From: Undibacterium cyanobacteriorum | GTDB lineage: Bacteria; Pseudomonadota; Gammaproteobacteria; Burkholderiales; Burkholderiaceae_D | Assembly (NCBI RefSeq): GCF_031326225.1 | Contig: NZ_CP133720.1 | Coordinates: forward strand, 434,001 to 498,000 | Length of the DNA: 64,000 nucleotides | Direction: 5' to 3' | Shown: positions 16,095 to 25,634 of the stretch, in pieces | Layout: every line of letters begins with the position of its first letter | Position numbering within the stretch: position 1 is the first letter of the stretch | The notes under the pieces: model-generated | Database searches by the model: none | Told to the model about the DNA's origin: nothing | Seen by the model: only the letters and a program-made list of their open reading frames with translations | Program-made: the position numbers and the translations under genes

Positions 16095-18464
16095 ATGCAG
16101 GTTAAACGGGCATACGTCGCGAGCTTGGATAAGCCTTTGACATCGGCACAAAGGCTGATCTTCTTCAAACGCTTGCAGACATTAACGAACAAGATCCATG
16201 CAACAAATGCTGTGGATCAGATCATGCTCGACCTGACCGCGGATATTTGTGATTTATTTGATTGTGATCGTCTCACGATTTACGCCATTTCCCCCGATGG
16301 CAAACAATTGGTTTCTAAGGTCAAGCGTGGGCTGAACTCGTTTAAAGATATCCGCTTGCCGATTTCGGATCAGAGTATTGCGGGCTACGCCGCTGGTCAT
16401 CGTGAGGCACTCTGTATTCGCGATGTGTATGACGAAGATGAGCTGCTTCGCATCTCGCCGCATTTGCACTTTCAAAAGGCCATTGACCAGAAGACAGGTT
16501 ATCGCACCCGTGAAATGTTGGTAGCACCTATCGTGGAAGCGAAATCTGGTGAATTAGTCGGCATTATTCAATTTATCAACAGCCGCCACGGCGATCCATT
16601 TACGATCATTGCACAAGAAGGGGTTAAGGAATTATGTGAAACTCTTTCGATTGCGATGTCGCAAAAAGGCCGCAATATTCAAATACCTCCGTCCAAGCTG
16701 AATTACTTGGTGACTGAAGGAATTGTTTCTCTATCCGAGTTCGAAACTGCGATTGCTGCTGCACGCCAAAAGCAGATCGATCTGGAAGAGATTTTGATGG
16801 ATGAATTTTTGGTGCCCTGCGAACAGGTCGGTGCAGCGCTATCGAAATTCTTCAATGTGCCGTATGAAGCGTACCAAGCGGAGCGGGTAGTTGACGTTGA
16901 GTTGATCAAGCGCCTCAAGCGGCAATACGTTGATGAAAATGCGTGGATTCCTATCGCGGACGATAAATCTGGATTGACGATTCTAGCGCTCGATCCTGAG
17001 CAGGTAAAAGCCACGCGCGTGGTAAGCATGATCTTCCCTGCAGTGCCGCTTCATTTCCGCGTCACCACGCGGCGCGAGTTCAAGAAAACGGTAGATCAAT
17101 TTTTTGGACAACCGGGTGATTCTGCCTCCGTTGATGAATTATTGTCGGGATTAGAGGATGACGATGAGGATCACATTGGTGGTAGTACCGATGTTTCAGC
17201 CGCCGTTGAAAATGAGCTTGTTAAGCTGCTCAATAAAATTATCGTCGATGCTTATCAACAAGGTGCATCCGACATTCATATTGAGCCGCGCCCTGGTAAA
17301 GAAAAAACTTTAATTCGTTTCCGTAAAGACGGCTCGCTGGTGCCTTACGTCGAGATTCCTGCGAGTTATCGCAGCGCCTTGTTAGCGCGGATTAAGATCA
17401 TGTGCGACCTCGATATCTCTGAGAAGCGTAAGCCACAAGACGGCAAGATCAAGTTCAAGAAATACGGCCCACTCGATATCGAGCTGCGTGTGGCGACGAT
17501 TCCTTCTGCTGGTGGTTTAGAAGACGTGGTGATGCGTATTTTGGCGGCGGGCGAACCGATTCCACTCGATAAGCTTGGCGTCTTACCGCACAACCTCAAA
17601 CGTTTGAAAGAGACGGTCGAAAAGCCTTACGGCATCTTCTTCGTTTGCGGCCCCACTGGGTCAGGTAAAACCACGACCCTGCATTCGGTTTTGAACTACC
17701 TGAACAAGCCCGATACCAAAATTTGGACGGCGGAAGATCCTGTCGAAATCACACAAAAAGGTTTGCGCCAAGTGCAAGTCAATCGCAAAGCCGGCATGGA
17801 TTTCGCGACCGTCATGCGTGCCTTCTTACGCGCTGATCCTGACGTCATCATGGTCGGTGAAATGCGCGACAAGGAAACCGTGTCGATAGGTTTGGAAGCC
17901 TCTTTGACTGGTCACTTGGTATTCGCCACCTTGCACACCAACAGCGCCCCGGAATCGATTATCCGTTTGCTCGATATGGGCATGGACCCATTTAACTTCG
18001 CCGATGCTCTGCTCGGTATTTTGGCGCAGCGTTTAGCCAAGCGCTTATGCGGTGAATGCAAGGTCGCGTACCACCCAAGCAAAGAAGAAATTGCCAGCTT
18101 ACTCAACGAATATTGCGCCGAACTCTTGGCAACCACTGAATTCAAACAAAATCCTGACGCCGCCAAACTCAAAGTGTTAAAGACATGGATGCGTACTTAC
18201 GGCGATGAAAAAGGGCAACTCACTTTGTATCGCGCGCAAGGCTGCGACAAGTGCTCTGGTGGTTATCGTGGTCGGGTGGGTTTGCATGAACTCATGGTCG
18301 GCACCGACCCTGTCAAGAAGCTGATCCAAGAACATGCTCGCGTCGCCCAACTCTTCACTGCAGCACTGGAAGATGGCATGTTGACTTTGAAGATGGACGG
18401 CATCGAGAAAGTCTTATCGGGTATCACCGACATGAAACAGGTCCGTGTGGTCTGTATCAAGTAA
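16095..18464 (+). CDS. GAF-MshEN-GspE family secretion/pilus ATPase
   Basis: 789 residues. A GAF domain covers roughly 30-195, an MshEN-type N-terminal domain about 200-340, and a GspE/PilB ATPase the remainder. Walker A GPTGSGKT is at 519-526, followed by the Asp box (TAEDPVEI), Walker B (DPDVIMVGEMRD) and His box (TGHLVFATLHTN). A zinc-binding four-Cys element is present (LCGEC and CDKCSGGYRGR). Such ATPases power type II secretion or type IV pilus assembly; MshEN domains bind cyclic di-GMP in some members. No other pilus machinery genes are adjacent, though three MshA-like pilins lie about 7 kb away. The GAF fusion implies sensory control. Confidence 0.92.
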   Translation: MQVKRAYVASLDKPLTSAQRLIFFKRLQTLTNKIHATNAVDQIMLDLTADICDLFDCDRLTIYAISPDGKQLVSKVKRGLNSFKDIRLPISDQSIAGYAAGHREALCIRDVYDEDELLRISPHLHFQKAIDQKTGYRTREMLVAPIVEAKSGELVGIIQFINSRHGDPFTIIAQEGVKELCETLSIAMSQKGRNIQIPPSKLNYLVTEGIVSLSEFETAIAAARQKQIDLEEILMDEFLVPCEQVGAALSKFFNVPYEAYQAERVVDVELIKRLKRQYVDENAWIPIADDKSGLTILALDPEQVKATRVVSMIFPAVPLHFRVTTRREFKKTVDQFFGQPGDSASVDELLSGLEDDDEDHIGGSTDVSAAVENELVKLLNKIIVDAYQQGASDIHIEPRPGKEKTLIRFRKDGSLVPYVEIPASYRSALLARIKIMCDLDISEKRKPQDGKIKFKKYGPLDIELRVATIPSAGGLEDVVMRILAAGEPIPLDKLGVLPHNLKRLKETVEKPYGIFFVCGPTGSGKTTTLHSVLNYLNKPDTKIWTAEDPVEITQKGLRQVQVNRKAGMDFATVMRAFLRADPDVIMVGEMRDKETVSIGLEASLTGHLVFATLHTNSAPESIIRLLDMGMDPFNFADALLGILAQRLAKRLCGECKVAYHPSKEEIASLLNEYCAELLATTEFKQNPDAAKLKVLKTWMRTYGDEKGQLTLYRAQGCDKCSGGYRGRVGLHELMVGTDPVKKLIQEHARVAQLFTAALEDGMLTLKMDGIEKVLSGITDMKQVRVVCIK

Positions 18465-18564
18465 TTGGCGTCCATCTGCTCATAAGCCCACATAGAGTTT
18501 AATCTGCGTCATCGCGTCGTTTCTTTATCGCTGCGCCTTTTGCCCAAGAGTGCCTGCCGATCTA

Positions 18565-18580
18565 AGTACATCTCTGTACT
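18565..18580. repeat. Perfect dyad upstream of the thioredoxin-like gene
   Basis: AGTACA-TCTC-TGTACT, 16 bp with 6-bp perfect arms, centred about 70 bases before the start at 18642. It could be an operator; nothing else supports this. Confidence 0.4.
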
Positions 18581-18641
18581 GGAGTCGCAAGAGCGGCTGT
18601 GTTAGTATTTTTGCTTTCCTCTACGATATTGATGAAAGTAT

Positions 18642-19898
18642 ATGAGACGGCATCTGAAAGCCCCTTGGGCGATTCCCGCTTTTATTTTCCCCATCCTACT
18701 TTTGGGCGCGAATCCTAGCAGCCATGCACAAGATGCAAAGGTGGACTCAATTAGCAAAGCATCTTCCGCATCGAATCCCTCAACCGTGTTGAAAAGTCGG
18801 GCTGAGTTAGATCAGTATTTAGCGCAAGGTCCTAACGTATTGGATCAGCTCACGCCATATTCACGCGGGCAGCTATTGCGTAATGTTGAATGGCGTAATG
18901 GTCAGGTAAGCCGCTTTGATTTTCCCGTGCCGATTGAAGAACTGGACCAAGAATCAGCGCGCCAAGTTTACGCATTGTTTGGTATCGAGCGATTTTTCCC
19001 TGAGAAATTCCCAGAAGGGAATCCGTTACGATATGAGGATGTCAGCGCAACACATGAATTACTGCTCCAACAATTGCGAGATGCCTTGAGGCGTGATCAG
19101 GCGAACGAAAAGCAAGGTGATCAGAAAGAAATGTGGATAGCAACGGAACGCTTCTACCAGCAACAATTGTCTCCTCTGTTGAAGCCATCGAACTTAAGGT
19201 TGACGAGCCGAGGGAATTTGCTGGTCTTGTTTAAGGTAGTCGACGAGGTCAATTTCATGACGCGTAGATCTGCTGCATTCCACGATTTAAACCACGTCCA
19301 TCAAGAACTTAGTCGACGCGGCATTGATACACGCAGAAACTTGGATGAGCGCTTGTTAAAGCACATGTTGACGCAACGCGACTTCGATGGTGCTCGTGCA
19401 TTAGTGGCGAGTCGTCCACATCTTTCCGATGTAATCGTTCCTAAAGTGGTTGGTAAAAAAACTCAGCAGTCGACTCGACTCACGGTGCTGGCTGAGAAAA
19501 ATGGTGAGCTGTACACCCAAGCTCTATTGACTGGGAATGATAAAGCGCAAGTCTTGTTGGTGGTATCGGAGCACTGCGGTTTCTGTCGAAAACTGTTTGC
19601 AGACATGGAAGCAGACCCACAACTCTCTGCACGCTTTGCGCGTGCCAAACTCGTTCTCATCTCAGCACTTGAAAATGGTATTCCTGTGAATTTTGTGCGT
19701 GAATGGAATCAAAAAAATCCTCAACTTCCTATGTATATGCCAGGCAAGGAAGAGCAATGGAAAGCGATCGACAGTCAAGGCTGGCCACAGTTTGTCTTTA
19801 TGCGCAACGGCAAAGTCGAATCGCGCATACAAGGATGGCGCAATGATGGAAGTTCGAAAGAAAGCATCATTCAAGCCTTTGAAAAGGCAGGCTTGTAG
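18642..19898 (+). CDS. Exported thioredoxin-fold protein
   Basis: 418 residues with a signal peptide (hydrophobic AIPAFIFPILLLG, cleavage near SSHAQ). The C-terminal third is a thioredoxin fold: SEHCGFC with Cys312 and Cys315, then GWPQFVFMRNGKV supplying the cis-proline and the last strands. The N-terminal 280 residues are helical and not recognised, with no CXXC. A DsbC/DsbG-like arrangement with a large N-terminal domain is possible. It precedes a TonB-dependent receptor by 99 bases on the same strand, so a role in that receptor's maturation is conceivable but unproven. No strong ribosome-binding site is seen. Confidence 0.75.
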   Translation: MRRHLKAPWAIPAFIFPILLLGANPSSHAQDAKVDSISKASSASNPSTVLKSRAELDQYLAQGPNVLDQLTPYSRGQLLRNVEWRNGQVSRFDFPVPIEELDQESARQVYALFGIERFFPEKFPEGNPLRYEDVSATHELLLQQLRDALRRDQANEKQGDQKEMWIATERFYQQQLSPLLKPSNLRLTSRGNLLVLFKVVDEVNFMTRRSAAFHDLNHVHQELSRRGIDTRRNLDERLLKHMLTQRDFDGARALVASRPHLSDVIVPKVVGKKTQQSTRLTVLAEKNGELYTQALLTGNDKAQVLLVVSEHCGFCRKLFADMEADPQLSARFARAKLVLISALENGIPVNFVREWNQKNPQLPMYMPGKEEQWKAIDSQGWPQFVFMRNGKVESRIQGWRNDGSSKESIIQAFEKAGL

Positions 19899-19997
19899 AC
19901 CTTAGTCTGTTTGCGTGTTCGATGTTGTGCGAAAAGCTTTTGCAAAAGTGAAGTGAATAGAAAAATCGATCAACTAATTGAAGCCGATAGGATCAAG

Positions 19998-22763
19998 ATG
20001 AAAACATCATCCTGTTTTGTAAGTCAGGAGCGAATGCTTCCTTTATCTACCCGTAGACTTATGGCGAGTGCGATCGCTATCGTGTGTGCGACGAGTTTTG
20101 CTGCACAAGCGCAGGATCAGACTAGCCAAGAGGCGACGACGAAAACACCGACACGAGTCGAAATCACAGGCTCTGCCATTAAGCGCGTCGATAGTGAATC
20201 CGCCTTGCCGGTGCAAGTTATCAGTCGCGAAGACATTCAACGTAGTGGTGTGACGACAGCCTCGGAATTGTTATCGAAAGTCGCGGCCAATGTTGGTGGT
20301 CTGACCGATGGTATCAGTATCAATGTCGGCGGTGATCAGCGCGGCTTTAACTCTGCCAATCTTCGTGGATTGGGCACGTCGTCGACTTTGATTCTGTTGA
20401 ACGGTCGACGTATGGCGAACTTTGCCTCTCCCGGTGATGATGCTGGTGTCGATCTGAATAATATTCCAGCGGCGGCGATTGAGCGTGTCGAGGTTTTGCT
20501 CGATGGCGCTTCATCTTTGTACGGTACCGATGCAATTGGTGGCGTGATCAACTTCATCACGCGTAAAGATTATCAAGGCTTTGAAGCGAGCACCTATGTC
20601 GGGCGGACACAAGAGGGTGGTGCCGAAAAACGCACATTCACTCTAGGCGGTGGCATCGGTGATCTACAAAAAGATGGTTACAACATCTTTGCGGTGTTCG
20701 ATCAACAGCACACGGGCAGCTTATTCATTTCGCAGCGCAAATTCATTCCCGCTCTACAAATTCCGCAGCGGCTTGGCCACCTCTTATCGAGCTACACCGA
20801 TCCCGCCAATATTCGATTGACTTCGGCGCAGCGTGATTACCTGCAAGATCAAGGTTTCAAAATCAACGGTAAGTTAATTACCAATCGTTTGATTAATCTC
20901 TCCGTGCCAAGCTGTAAGCCAGCAGCGAACTTGTATTTGCCAGCGGGGACGGGCGGCGTCGACGCCTGTACCTATGATTACATGGGCGATACTGAACTCT
21001 ATCCAAAGTCGGATAAGAGTAGTTTGTTGAGCCGTGCCGTAGTGCAATTGAATCCTGATCATCAATTCTATGCCGAAGCTTCGTGGAGCAAAGCGAAGAC
21101 GTACTACGTTGGATCCTCGGCGCGTGTGACAGGCTATATCGATTACAAGAAAGTACCGCAGTTAGCCAACACCGGTCTCGATGCGATCGAAGATGACGAC
21201 GTGCCGGGTGAGCTAACTTTGCGTATGCGTCTCAAGGAGGCCGGTAACCGTACCAGCGAATTGACGAGTGAAGGCCAACGCTTTGTGACTGGTTTGAATG
21301 GTCGAGTTGGCGAGTGGGACTACGATGTTGGTCTGAATCAAAGCATTAATATTGTTAGTGACCGCGATACGCATGGTTATGTGCTGTACGATAAATTGTT
21401 GAAAGGCATCGCCGATGGTTTGATTAACCCATTTGGTCCGTCGAGTGCGGCGGGCGTCACATTGCTCAACAACATTCAAGTCAATGATGTGGTGCGCCAT
21501 GCGCGCGGCACCATGACTAGTCTTGATTTCAAAGCGTCGCGCAATCTGATGCGCATGGAGGGCGGTGATTTATCTTTGGCAGTTGGCGGTGAAGTGCGTC
21601 GTGAGCGTACGGTGTTTACCCCTTCAGCCTTATTGATGAGCGATAACATCAATAACGATTTCGCGCCTGAAGGTGGACGTGGTACTGACGATAGACGCAA
21701 TGTCGCCGGTATTTTCGGTGAACTCTTGGTGCCGTTTAGTAAGGAGTGGGAAGCGCAAGTCGCCTTACGTCACGATCATTATCAAGGTGTTGGCGGCGCC
21801 AATAGTCCGAAGTTGGGTTTGCGTTATCAGCCATCGAAAGATTTGTTATTCCGTGCCTCTGTCGGTAGTGGATTCCGTGCACCCTCGATGTCCGACTTGT
21901 ATCGCCCTATGGTGGTGAGTTCGACCGCCACCCTGCCTGATCCTGTATCGTGCGCTGCCAATGATAATGATTTGTCCGTGTGTGCTGACAACTGGACCAC
22001 GCGCCGCTATAGCAATCCGAATTTGAAGCCGGAGCGTAGCCGTCAATACACCTTGGGCATGATCTTCGAACCAAGTCGCCAATGGACGTATAGCATCGAT
22101 TACTGGAACATCAAGCGAACCAATTTGATCAGCGAGATTGGCGATGATGTGATTCTCGGTAATTTAGCCAAGTACGGTAATTTGGTCCATCGTACCGAAG
22201 ATGATGATATCGATTACATCGAACTGCGCAAAGAAAATCGCGGTGCGCAAATCGCGACGGGACTCGATCTGGGGATAGAAATGCATGGCGTCAAAACCGC
22301 GTATGGTAAGTTCACAGCGCGCATGTTGGGAACGCTGATGCTGAACTCCAAATTACAAACCAATCCCGGCGATCAGTATGTGAGCAATCTCGGTAAATTT
22401 GTGACTGAGGGTGTGGTGCAGCGCTGGCGTCATCGTTTGAATGTCGGGTGGGAACATGGCGATGTAGCGCTCAATTTGGGTAACACCTATTATTCAGCTT
22501 ACGATGATCAGAATTCGGCGATCAATATCGATGACGGTTCGATCGTGGCGGCGAACAAGGTCAAGGCATACTCATTGTGGGATGTTTCGGCAGCCTATAC
22601 ACCAAACAAACAACTCACTTTGCGGGCTGGCATACAAAATTTATTGAATACGGCGCCACCCTTTTCAAACCAAGCTAACTTTTTCATCTCTGGCTATGAT
22701 CCAAGTTATACCGATCCACGTGGACGTTTCTTTTATGTGAGTGCTCAATATTCATTTCGATAG
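19998..22763 (+). CDS. TonB-dependent outer membrane receptor
   Basis: 921 residues. Start at 19998 has TAGGA upstream; an ATG at 20034 also gives a good signal peptide (STRRLMASAIAIVCATSFAAQAQ). A plug domain follows with RVEITGSAIKRV as probable TonB box region, ALPVQVISREDIQRSG and the LRGLGTSSTLILLNGRRM motif. The rest is a 22-strand barrel pattern ending FYVSAQYSFR, where the aromatic is next to last. Four cysteines occur in predicted loops. The oar-like/xanthomonad-type plug suggests uptake of a large or organic substrate rather than a defined siderophore; substrate unknown. Confidence 0.92.
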   Translation: MKTSSCFVSQERMLPLSTRRLMASAIAIVCATSFAAQAQDQTSQEATTKTPTRVEITGSAIKRVDSESALPVQVISREDIQRSGVTTASELLSKVAANVGGLTDGISINVGGDQRGFNSANLRGLGTSSTLILLNGRRMANFASPGDDAGVDLNNIPAAAIERVEVLLDGASSLYGTDAIGGVINFITRKDYQGFEASTYVGRTQEGGAEKRTFTLGGGIGDLQKDGYNIFAVFDQQHTGSLFISQRKFIPALQIPQRLGHLLSSYTDPANIRLTSAQRDYLQDQGFKINGKLITNRLINLSVPSCKPAANLYLPAGTGGVDACTYDYMGDTELYPKSDKSSLLSRAVVQLNPDHQFYAEASWSKAKTYYVGSSARVTGYIDYKKVPQLANTGLDAIEDDDVPGELTLRMRLKEAGNRTSELTSEGQRFVTGLNGRVGEWDYDVGLNQSINIVSDRDTHGYVLYDKLLKGIADGLINPFGPSSAAGVTLLNNIQVNDVVRHARGTMTSLDFKASRNLMRMEGGDLSLAVGGEVRRERTVFTPSALLMSDNINNDFAPEGGRGTDDRRNVAGIFGELLVPFSKEWEAQVALRHDHYQGVGGANSPKLGLRYQPSKDLLFRASVGSGFRAPSMSDLYRPMVVSSTATLPDPVSCAANDNDLSVCADNWTTRRYSNPNLKPERSRQYTLGMIFEPSRQWTYSIDYWNIKRTNLISEIGDDVILGNLAKYGNLVHRTEDDDIDYIELRKENRGAQIATGLDLGIEMHGVKTAYGKFTARMLGTLMLNSKLQTNPGDQYVSNLGKFVTEGVVQRWRHRLNVGWEHGDVALNLGNTYYSAYDDQNSAINIDDGSIVAANKVKAYSLWDVSAAYTPNKQLTLRAGIQNLLNTAPPFSNQANFFISGYDPSYTDPRGRFFYVSAQYSFR

Positions 22764-22886
22764 GTGCATGATCGTCCGTGAATTGATCTTTACAAAGACT
22801 CATTGCCAAGATCCATTCCAAAGAAGCGATCAAGCGAGAGCCGTGCTCGGTCGCATTTAGATCTGGTTGAATCGATCTACTTTAAG

Positions 22887-22917
22887 ACGCCAGTGGTAAA
22901 ACCGCTGGCGTTTTTTG
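22887..22917 (+). terminator. Terminator after the TonB-dependent receptor gene
   Basis: Stem ACGCCAGTGGT (22887-22897) / ACCGCTGGCGT (22901-22911) with one G-T wobble, followed by a run of T. About 125 bases downstream of the receptor stop. Confidence 0.8.
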
Positions 22918-22970
22918 TTAACGAATGCGTGTAAAATGTTCGACTTCTCGTTTCTCATTGTTGGTGCATC

Positions 22971-23729
22971 ATGGCTTATTTACTGTCGATCATTCACATT
23001 CTTTTTGCGATCTTTTTTGCGATTCATGCCGTTCGCAATAATCGCGAATTGTATTGGGTGATGATTTTGATTTTGTTCCCTATGCTCGGCAGTATTGTAT
23101 ATTTCTTCGCCGTGTATTTACCAAGTTCGCGTATGCCGCACCAAGTGCGTAAGGCCACCAATGCTGCCATGAGTGCGCTTGACCCAGGTCGTGAATTGCG
23201 CGAAGCGAAACAGGCATTTGACTTGACACCGTCAGCACAAAATCAAATGCGTTTAGCGGCGGCTTACTTGGAAGCAGGTGATGCACAACAAGCAGCACAA
23301 TTGTATGAAGGTTGTTTGCAAGGTCCCTTCGCTAATGAGAAAGAGATGCTGTACGGCGCAGCGCGTGCGCGTCTGCAGAACGGACAAAGCGCGGCGGCTT
23401 TAGAACTATTGCAGAAAATTCGTGGCGCCGATGCGCAATTTCGAAAAGAGGCGATGTATCTATTGTTCGGTAGGGCCTATGCTGCCGAAGGGCAAAATGC
23501 TGAAGCGCGGGTTGAATTTGTTGAGGCCGTGACGCAATTTGGGAGTGTCGAAGCCTATGTAGAATATGCTTTGTGGGCATTAAGCGTCGGGGAAGTGGCA
23601 ACTGCCGAAGCCCAGCGTGATGAGATTAATAAACTCAAGCAGCACTGGAATAAGCATCACCTGGCCTTCCATAAAGAACTTTTGCAGCGCTTAGATCAGG
23701 CTTTCGCTCGCGTCGGTAAGAAAGCTTGA
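22971..23729 (+). CDS. Membrane protein with PLDc_N-like hairpin and TPR repeats
   Basis: 252 residues. Two N-terminal membrane spans (about 3-20 and 29-50, with ELYWVMILILFPMLGSIVYF resembling a PLDc_N domain) are followed by tetratricopeptide-like repeats: MRLAAAYLEAGDAQQAAQLYE, MLYGAARARLQNGQSAAALEL and LLFGRAYAAEGQNAEARVEF. Proteins of this form are thought to act as membrane-tethered scaffolds. It is convergent with the cupin gene at 23778. Function not assigned. Confidence 0.75.
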   Translation: MAYLLSIIHILFAIFFAIHAVRNNRELYWVMILILFPMLGSIVYFFAVYLPSSRMPHQVRKATNAAMSALDPGRELREAKQAFDLTPSAQNQMRLAAAYLEAGDAQQAAQLYEGCLQGPFANEKEMLYGAARARLQNGQSAAALELLQKIRGADAQFRKEAMYLLFGRAYAAEGQNAEARVEFVEAVTQFGSVEAYVEYALWALSVGEVATAEAQRDEINKLKQHWNKHHLAFHKELLQRLDQAFARVGKKA

Positions 23730-23777
23730 GCGTGCATCTGCCATGATTAAATATGGCGGAGTAATCAATACAAGTTT

Positions 23778-24773
23778 TTAGCGTTTTAAAACACCATGCA
23801 GTCGTTCGGGTAAATGCGCTGCTGGATGTTGTGGTGAAAACACGTAGTGTTGAAAGATGTGGCCCCATGCTTGGCGTTGCGCAGGCGGAAGTTCGCGGAA
23901 GCTAAGTAAGGCCTGCATCAAAAGCCCATAGGGCGAGGTCTTGTCTTCCGTTGAGAAATTAGAACCGCCCCACCAATAATTCACCAAGATGTTGATGGGA
24001 TCGAGTGATTCGACATGGTGCCACCAAAGATTGGGAATGAAGATGGCATCGCCGGGTTCCAAAATCGCACTTTGCGCATGTTGTAAGGCTTCACGATAAT
24101 TGGGATAACGCTCCAAATCAGGATTTCGCAAATTCACCATGCTGATCGGCGATGGCGTGGGTGCAAAATCCAGTGGCCCAATGTAGAGATTGGCGATTTG
24201 TTCCGGTGGGAAAAGGATGAATTGACGTCGTCCGCTAACAACGCAGGCAATGTTATCGGAACCATCGATATGGGTTGGCGTCGTGATTTTGTTGCCGACC
24301 CAGATCCGCGGAACGATCTCGGGATCTAAGATCGTCATTGCATGTTCTGCCAAGACTTCAGGTAAGCATCGTGACATCAAGGCGCTTTGTACCGCGACCG
24401 ACGGAGCAACAGCGAATTGTGTGTAGCGCACCAATTGTTCAAGCACCTGACTCAAGGGCAGGCTATTCTTGATAAAGTTAAATCCATCAAGCGATTCGTT
24501 ATAGAAAACGCGCCCTTGCTGCTCTGGGCGTAACATAATGGCATCGACATGTGCGCCGGTATCGTGGTCGACCAAGTATTGAAGTAATCCAGCAGTGGAT
24601 TCCTTGGCGAGTTGGACCATTTTCCAATCCTTGACCAAACCCTTGATGATGGCTGGCTGGTAGCGGTTCAAAATGACTTTGAGCTGGTCCGGATTGGGTG
24701 ACTCATAAGCGTCAATAGATCGAAAGTTGGGTGTCATTTGCACTGGAAATCGTTGCTGTTTTTGCCTCTGCAT
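23778..24773 (-). CDS. Cupin_8 / JmjC-like iron(II) dioxygenase-type protein
   Basis: 331 residues from 24773; an ATG at 24737 (MTPNFRSID) is an equally good start. The fold signature is clear: PAIIKGLVKDW near the N-terminus, THIDGSDNIACVVSGRRQFILFPP containing the metal-binding HxD (HID) and GDAIFIPNLWWHHVESL containing the distal His. Cupin_8 proteins are Fe(II)/2-oxoglutarate-dependent oxygenases, often acting as protein or small-molecule hydroxylases. Members in gammaproteobacteria and betaproteobacteria are often near TonB-dependent receptors, as here. Substrate unknown. Confidence 0.85.
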   Translation of the reverse strand: MQRQKQQRFPVQMTPNFRSIDAYESPNPDQLKVILNRYQPAIIKGLVKDWKMVQLAKESTAGLLQYLVDHDTGAHVDAIMLRPEQQGRVFYNESLDGFNFIKNSLPLSQVLEQLVRYTQFAVAPSVAVQSALMSRCLPEVLAEHAMTILDPEIVPRIWVGNKITTPTHIDGSDNIACVVSGRRQFILFPPEQIANLYIGPLDFAPTPSPISMVNLRNPDLERYPNYREALQHAQSAILEPGDAIFIPNLWWHHVESLDPINILVNYWWGGSNFSTEDKTSPYGLLMQALLSFRELPPAQRQAWGHIFQHYVFSPQHPAAHLPERLHGVLKR

Positions 24774-25073
24774 TGTATAACTTATATCCTGAAAAATGCT
24801 ACGTTTAATTGGCTGTCTCGATGCCCAACATGCCCCAAGAAATCAGTAGCGGTTGCCAAAGAAGTGCGGCCTCCAATTGTAAAAAATGTTTAAGCGGATC
24901 CGCTTGGATGCGAAAATCACGTTGTTATGTTTGGTAAAAGGCATGAATTGAACTAAAGTTTCTTGTGGGCGCATGTTCCATGTGGGATACTAATATTTAC
25001 GTGTAAATAAGTAGGCGCCGATATCGACACGTTTTCATGTGGTGCCAGCGATTAATATTAAACGGGAAAAGAT
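24774..25073. promoter_or_regulatory. 300-bp divergent region before the pilin array
   Basis: Lies between the minus-strand cupin gene and the first pilin. A weak sigma70-type pair TTGTGG (24963-24968) and GATACT (24986-24991) with 17-base spacing is visible, immediately followed by a palindrome at 24994-25009. I found no sigma54-type GG-N10-GC element, which often drives pilin genes. No gene seen. Confidence 0.4.
24994..25009. repeat. 16-bp palindrome next to the putative pilin promoter
   Basis: TATTTAC-GT-GTAAATA, perfect 7-bp arms, starting three bases after the candidate -10 element and about 65 bases before the first pilin start. Position fits a repressor operator. Confidence 0.5.
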
Positions 25074-25586
25074 ATGAGTACAGTAAATAGTAAGCAACAA
25101 GGTTTTACCCTAATTGAATTGATCGTTGTGATCGTCATTCTTGGCATTCTTGCTGCGACTGCATTGCCAAAATTTGCCAATTTCGGCAGTGATGCACGAA
25201 TCGCGTCTTTGAATGCAGCGCGCGGCAGTATGTCTGCAGCAGCCGCGATGGCGCATGGCAAGTATCTGGTCACATCACCCGCACCCACGACAGTAACTGT
25301 CGAAGGTAATACGGTGACGTTTGCGACCGTGGTCGCTTCGGGATATCCAAAAGCCGATGTCGGGTTTGCAAATGCGTCTGGCATTACAACCGCTGACTAC
25401 ACGATTATCCCTGCAGGCTCAGCTGCGACAGCGAACTCTCCAGTCACATCCGCTACTGAAATCGCGATCATTCCGAATAGCGTGGCAGGCTCACCAGCAG
25501 GATTGAATTGCTATGTGAAGTACGTGGAACCAACTTCTGTGACTGGTGCTCCATCCGCACCATCGCCAGTTACTACTTCTTGCTAA
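25074..25586 (+). CDS. MshA-like type IV prepilin, copy 1
   Basis: 170 residues. Short leader ending KQQG, then FTLIELIVVIVILGILAATALPKF: Gly at -1, Phe at +1 and Glu at +5 of a class III prepilin processed by a PilD-type peptidase. The region after the helix (NFGSDARIASLNAARGS and AMAHGKYLV) resembles MshA pilins. Two cysteines near the C-terminus (LNCYVKY and the terminal TSC) should form the disulfide that closes the D-region. First of three tandem paralogues; GGGAAAAG precedes the start. Confidence 0.92.
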   Translation: MSTVNSKQQGFTLIELIVVIVILGILAATALPKFANFGSDARIASLNAARGSMSAAAAMAHGKYLVTSPAPTTVTVEGNTVTFATVVASGYPKADVGFANASGITTADYTIIPAGSAATANSPVTSATEIAIIPNSVAGSPAGLNCYVKYVEPTSVTGAPSAPSPVTTSC

Positions 25587-25634
25587 CGCGTAGGCCTGCA
25601 AGAATTTGCATCTTTATCTTTAAAGGAAATGAAT

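Noticed and set aside
24774..25073. Sigma54 promoter for the pilins
   Set aside because: Scanned for GG and GC ten bases apart; no match was found in this region.
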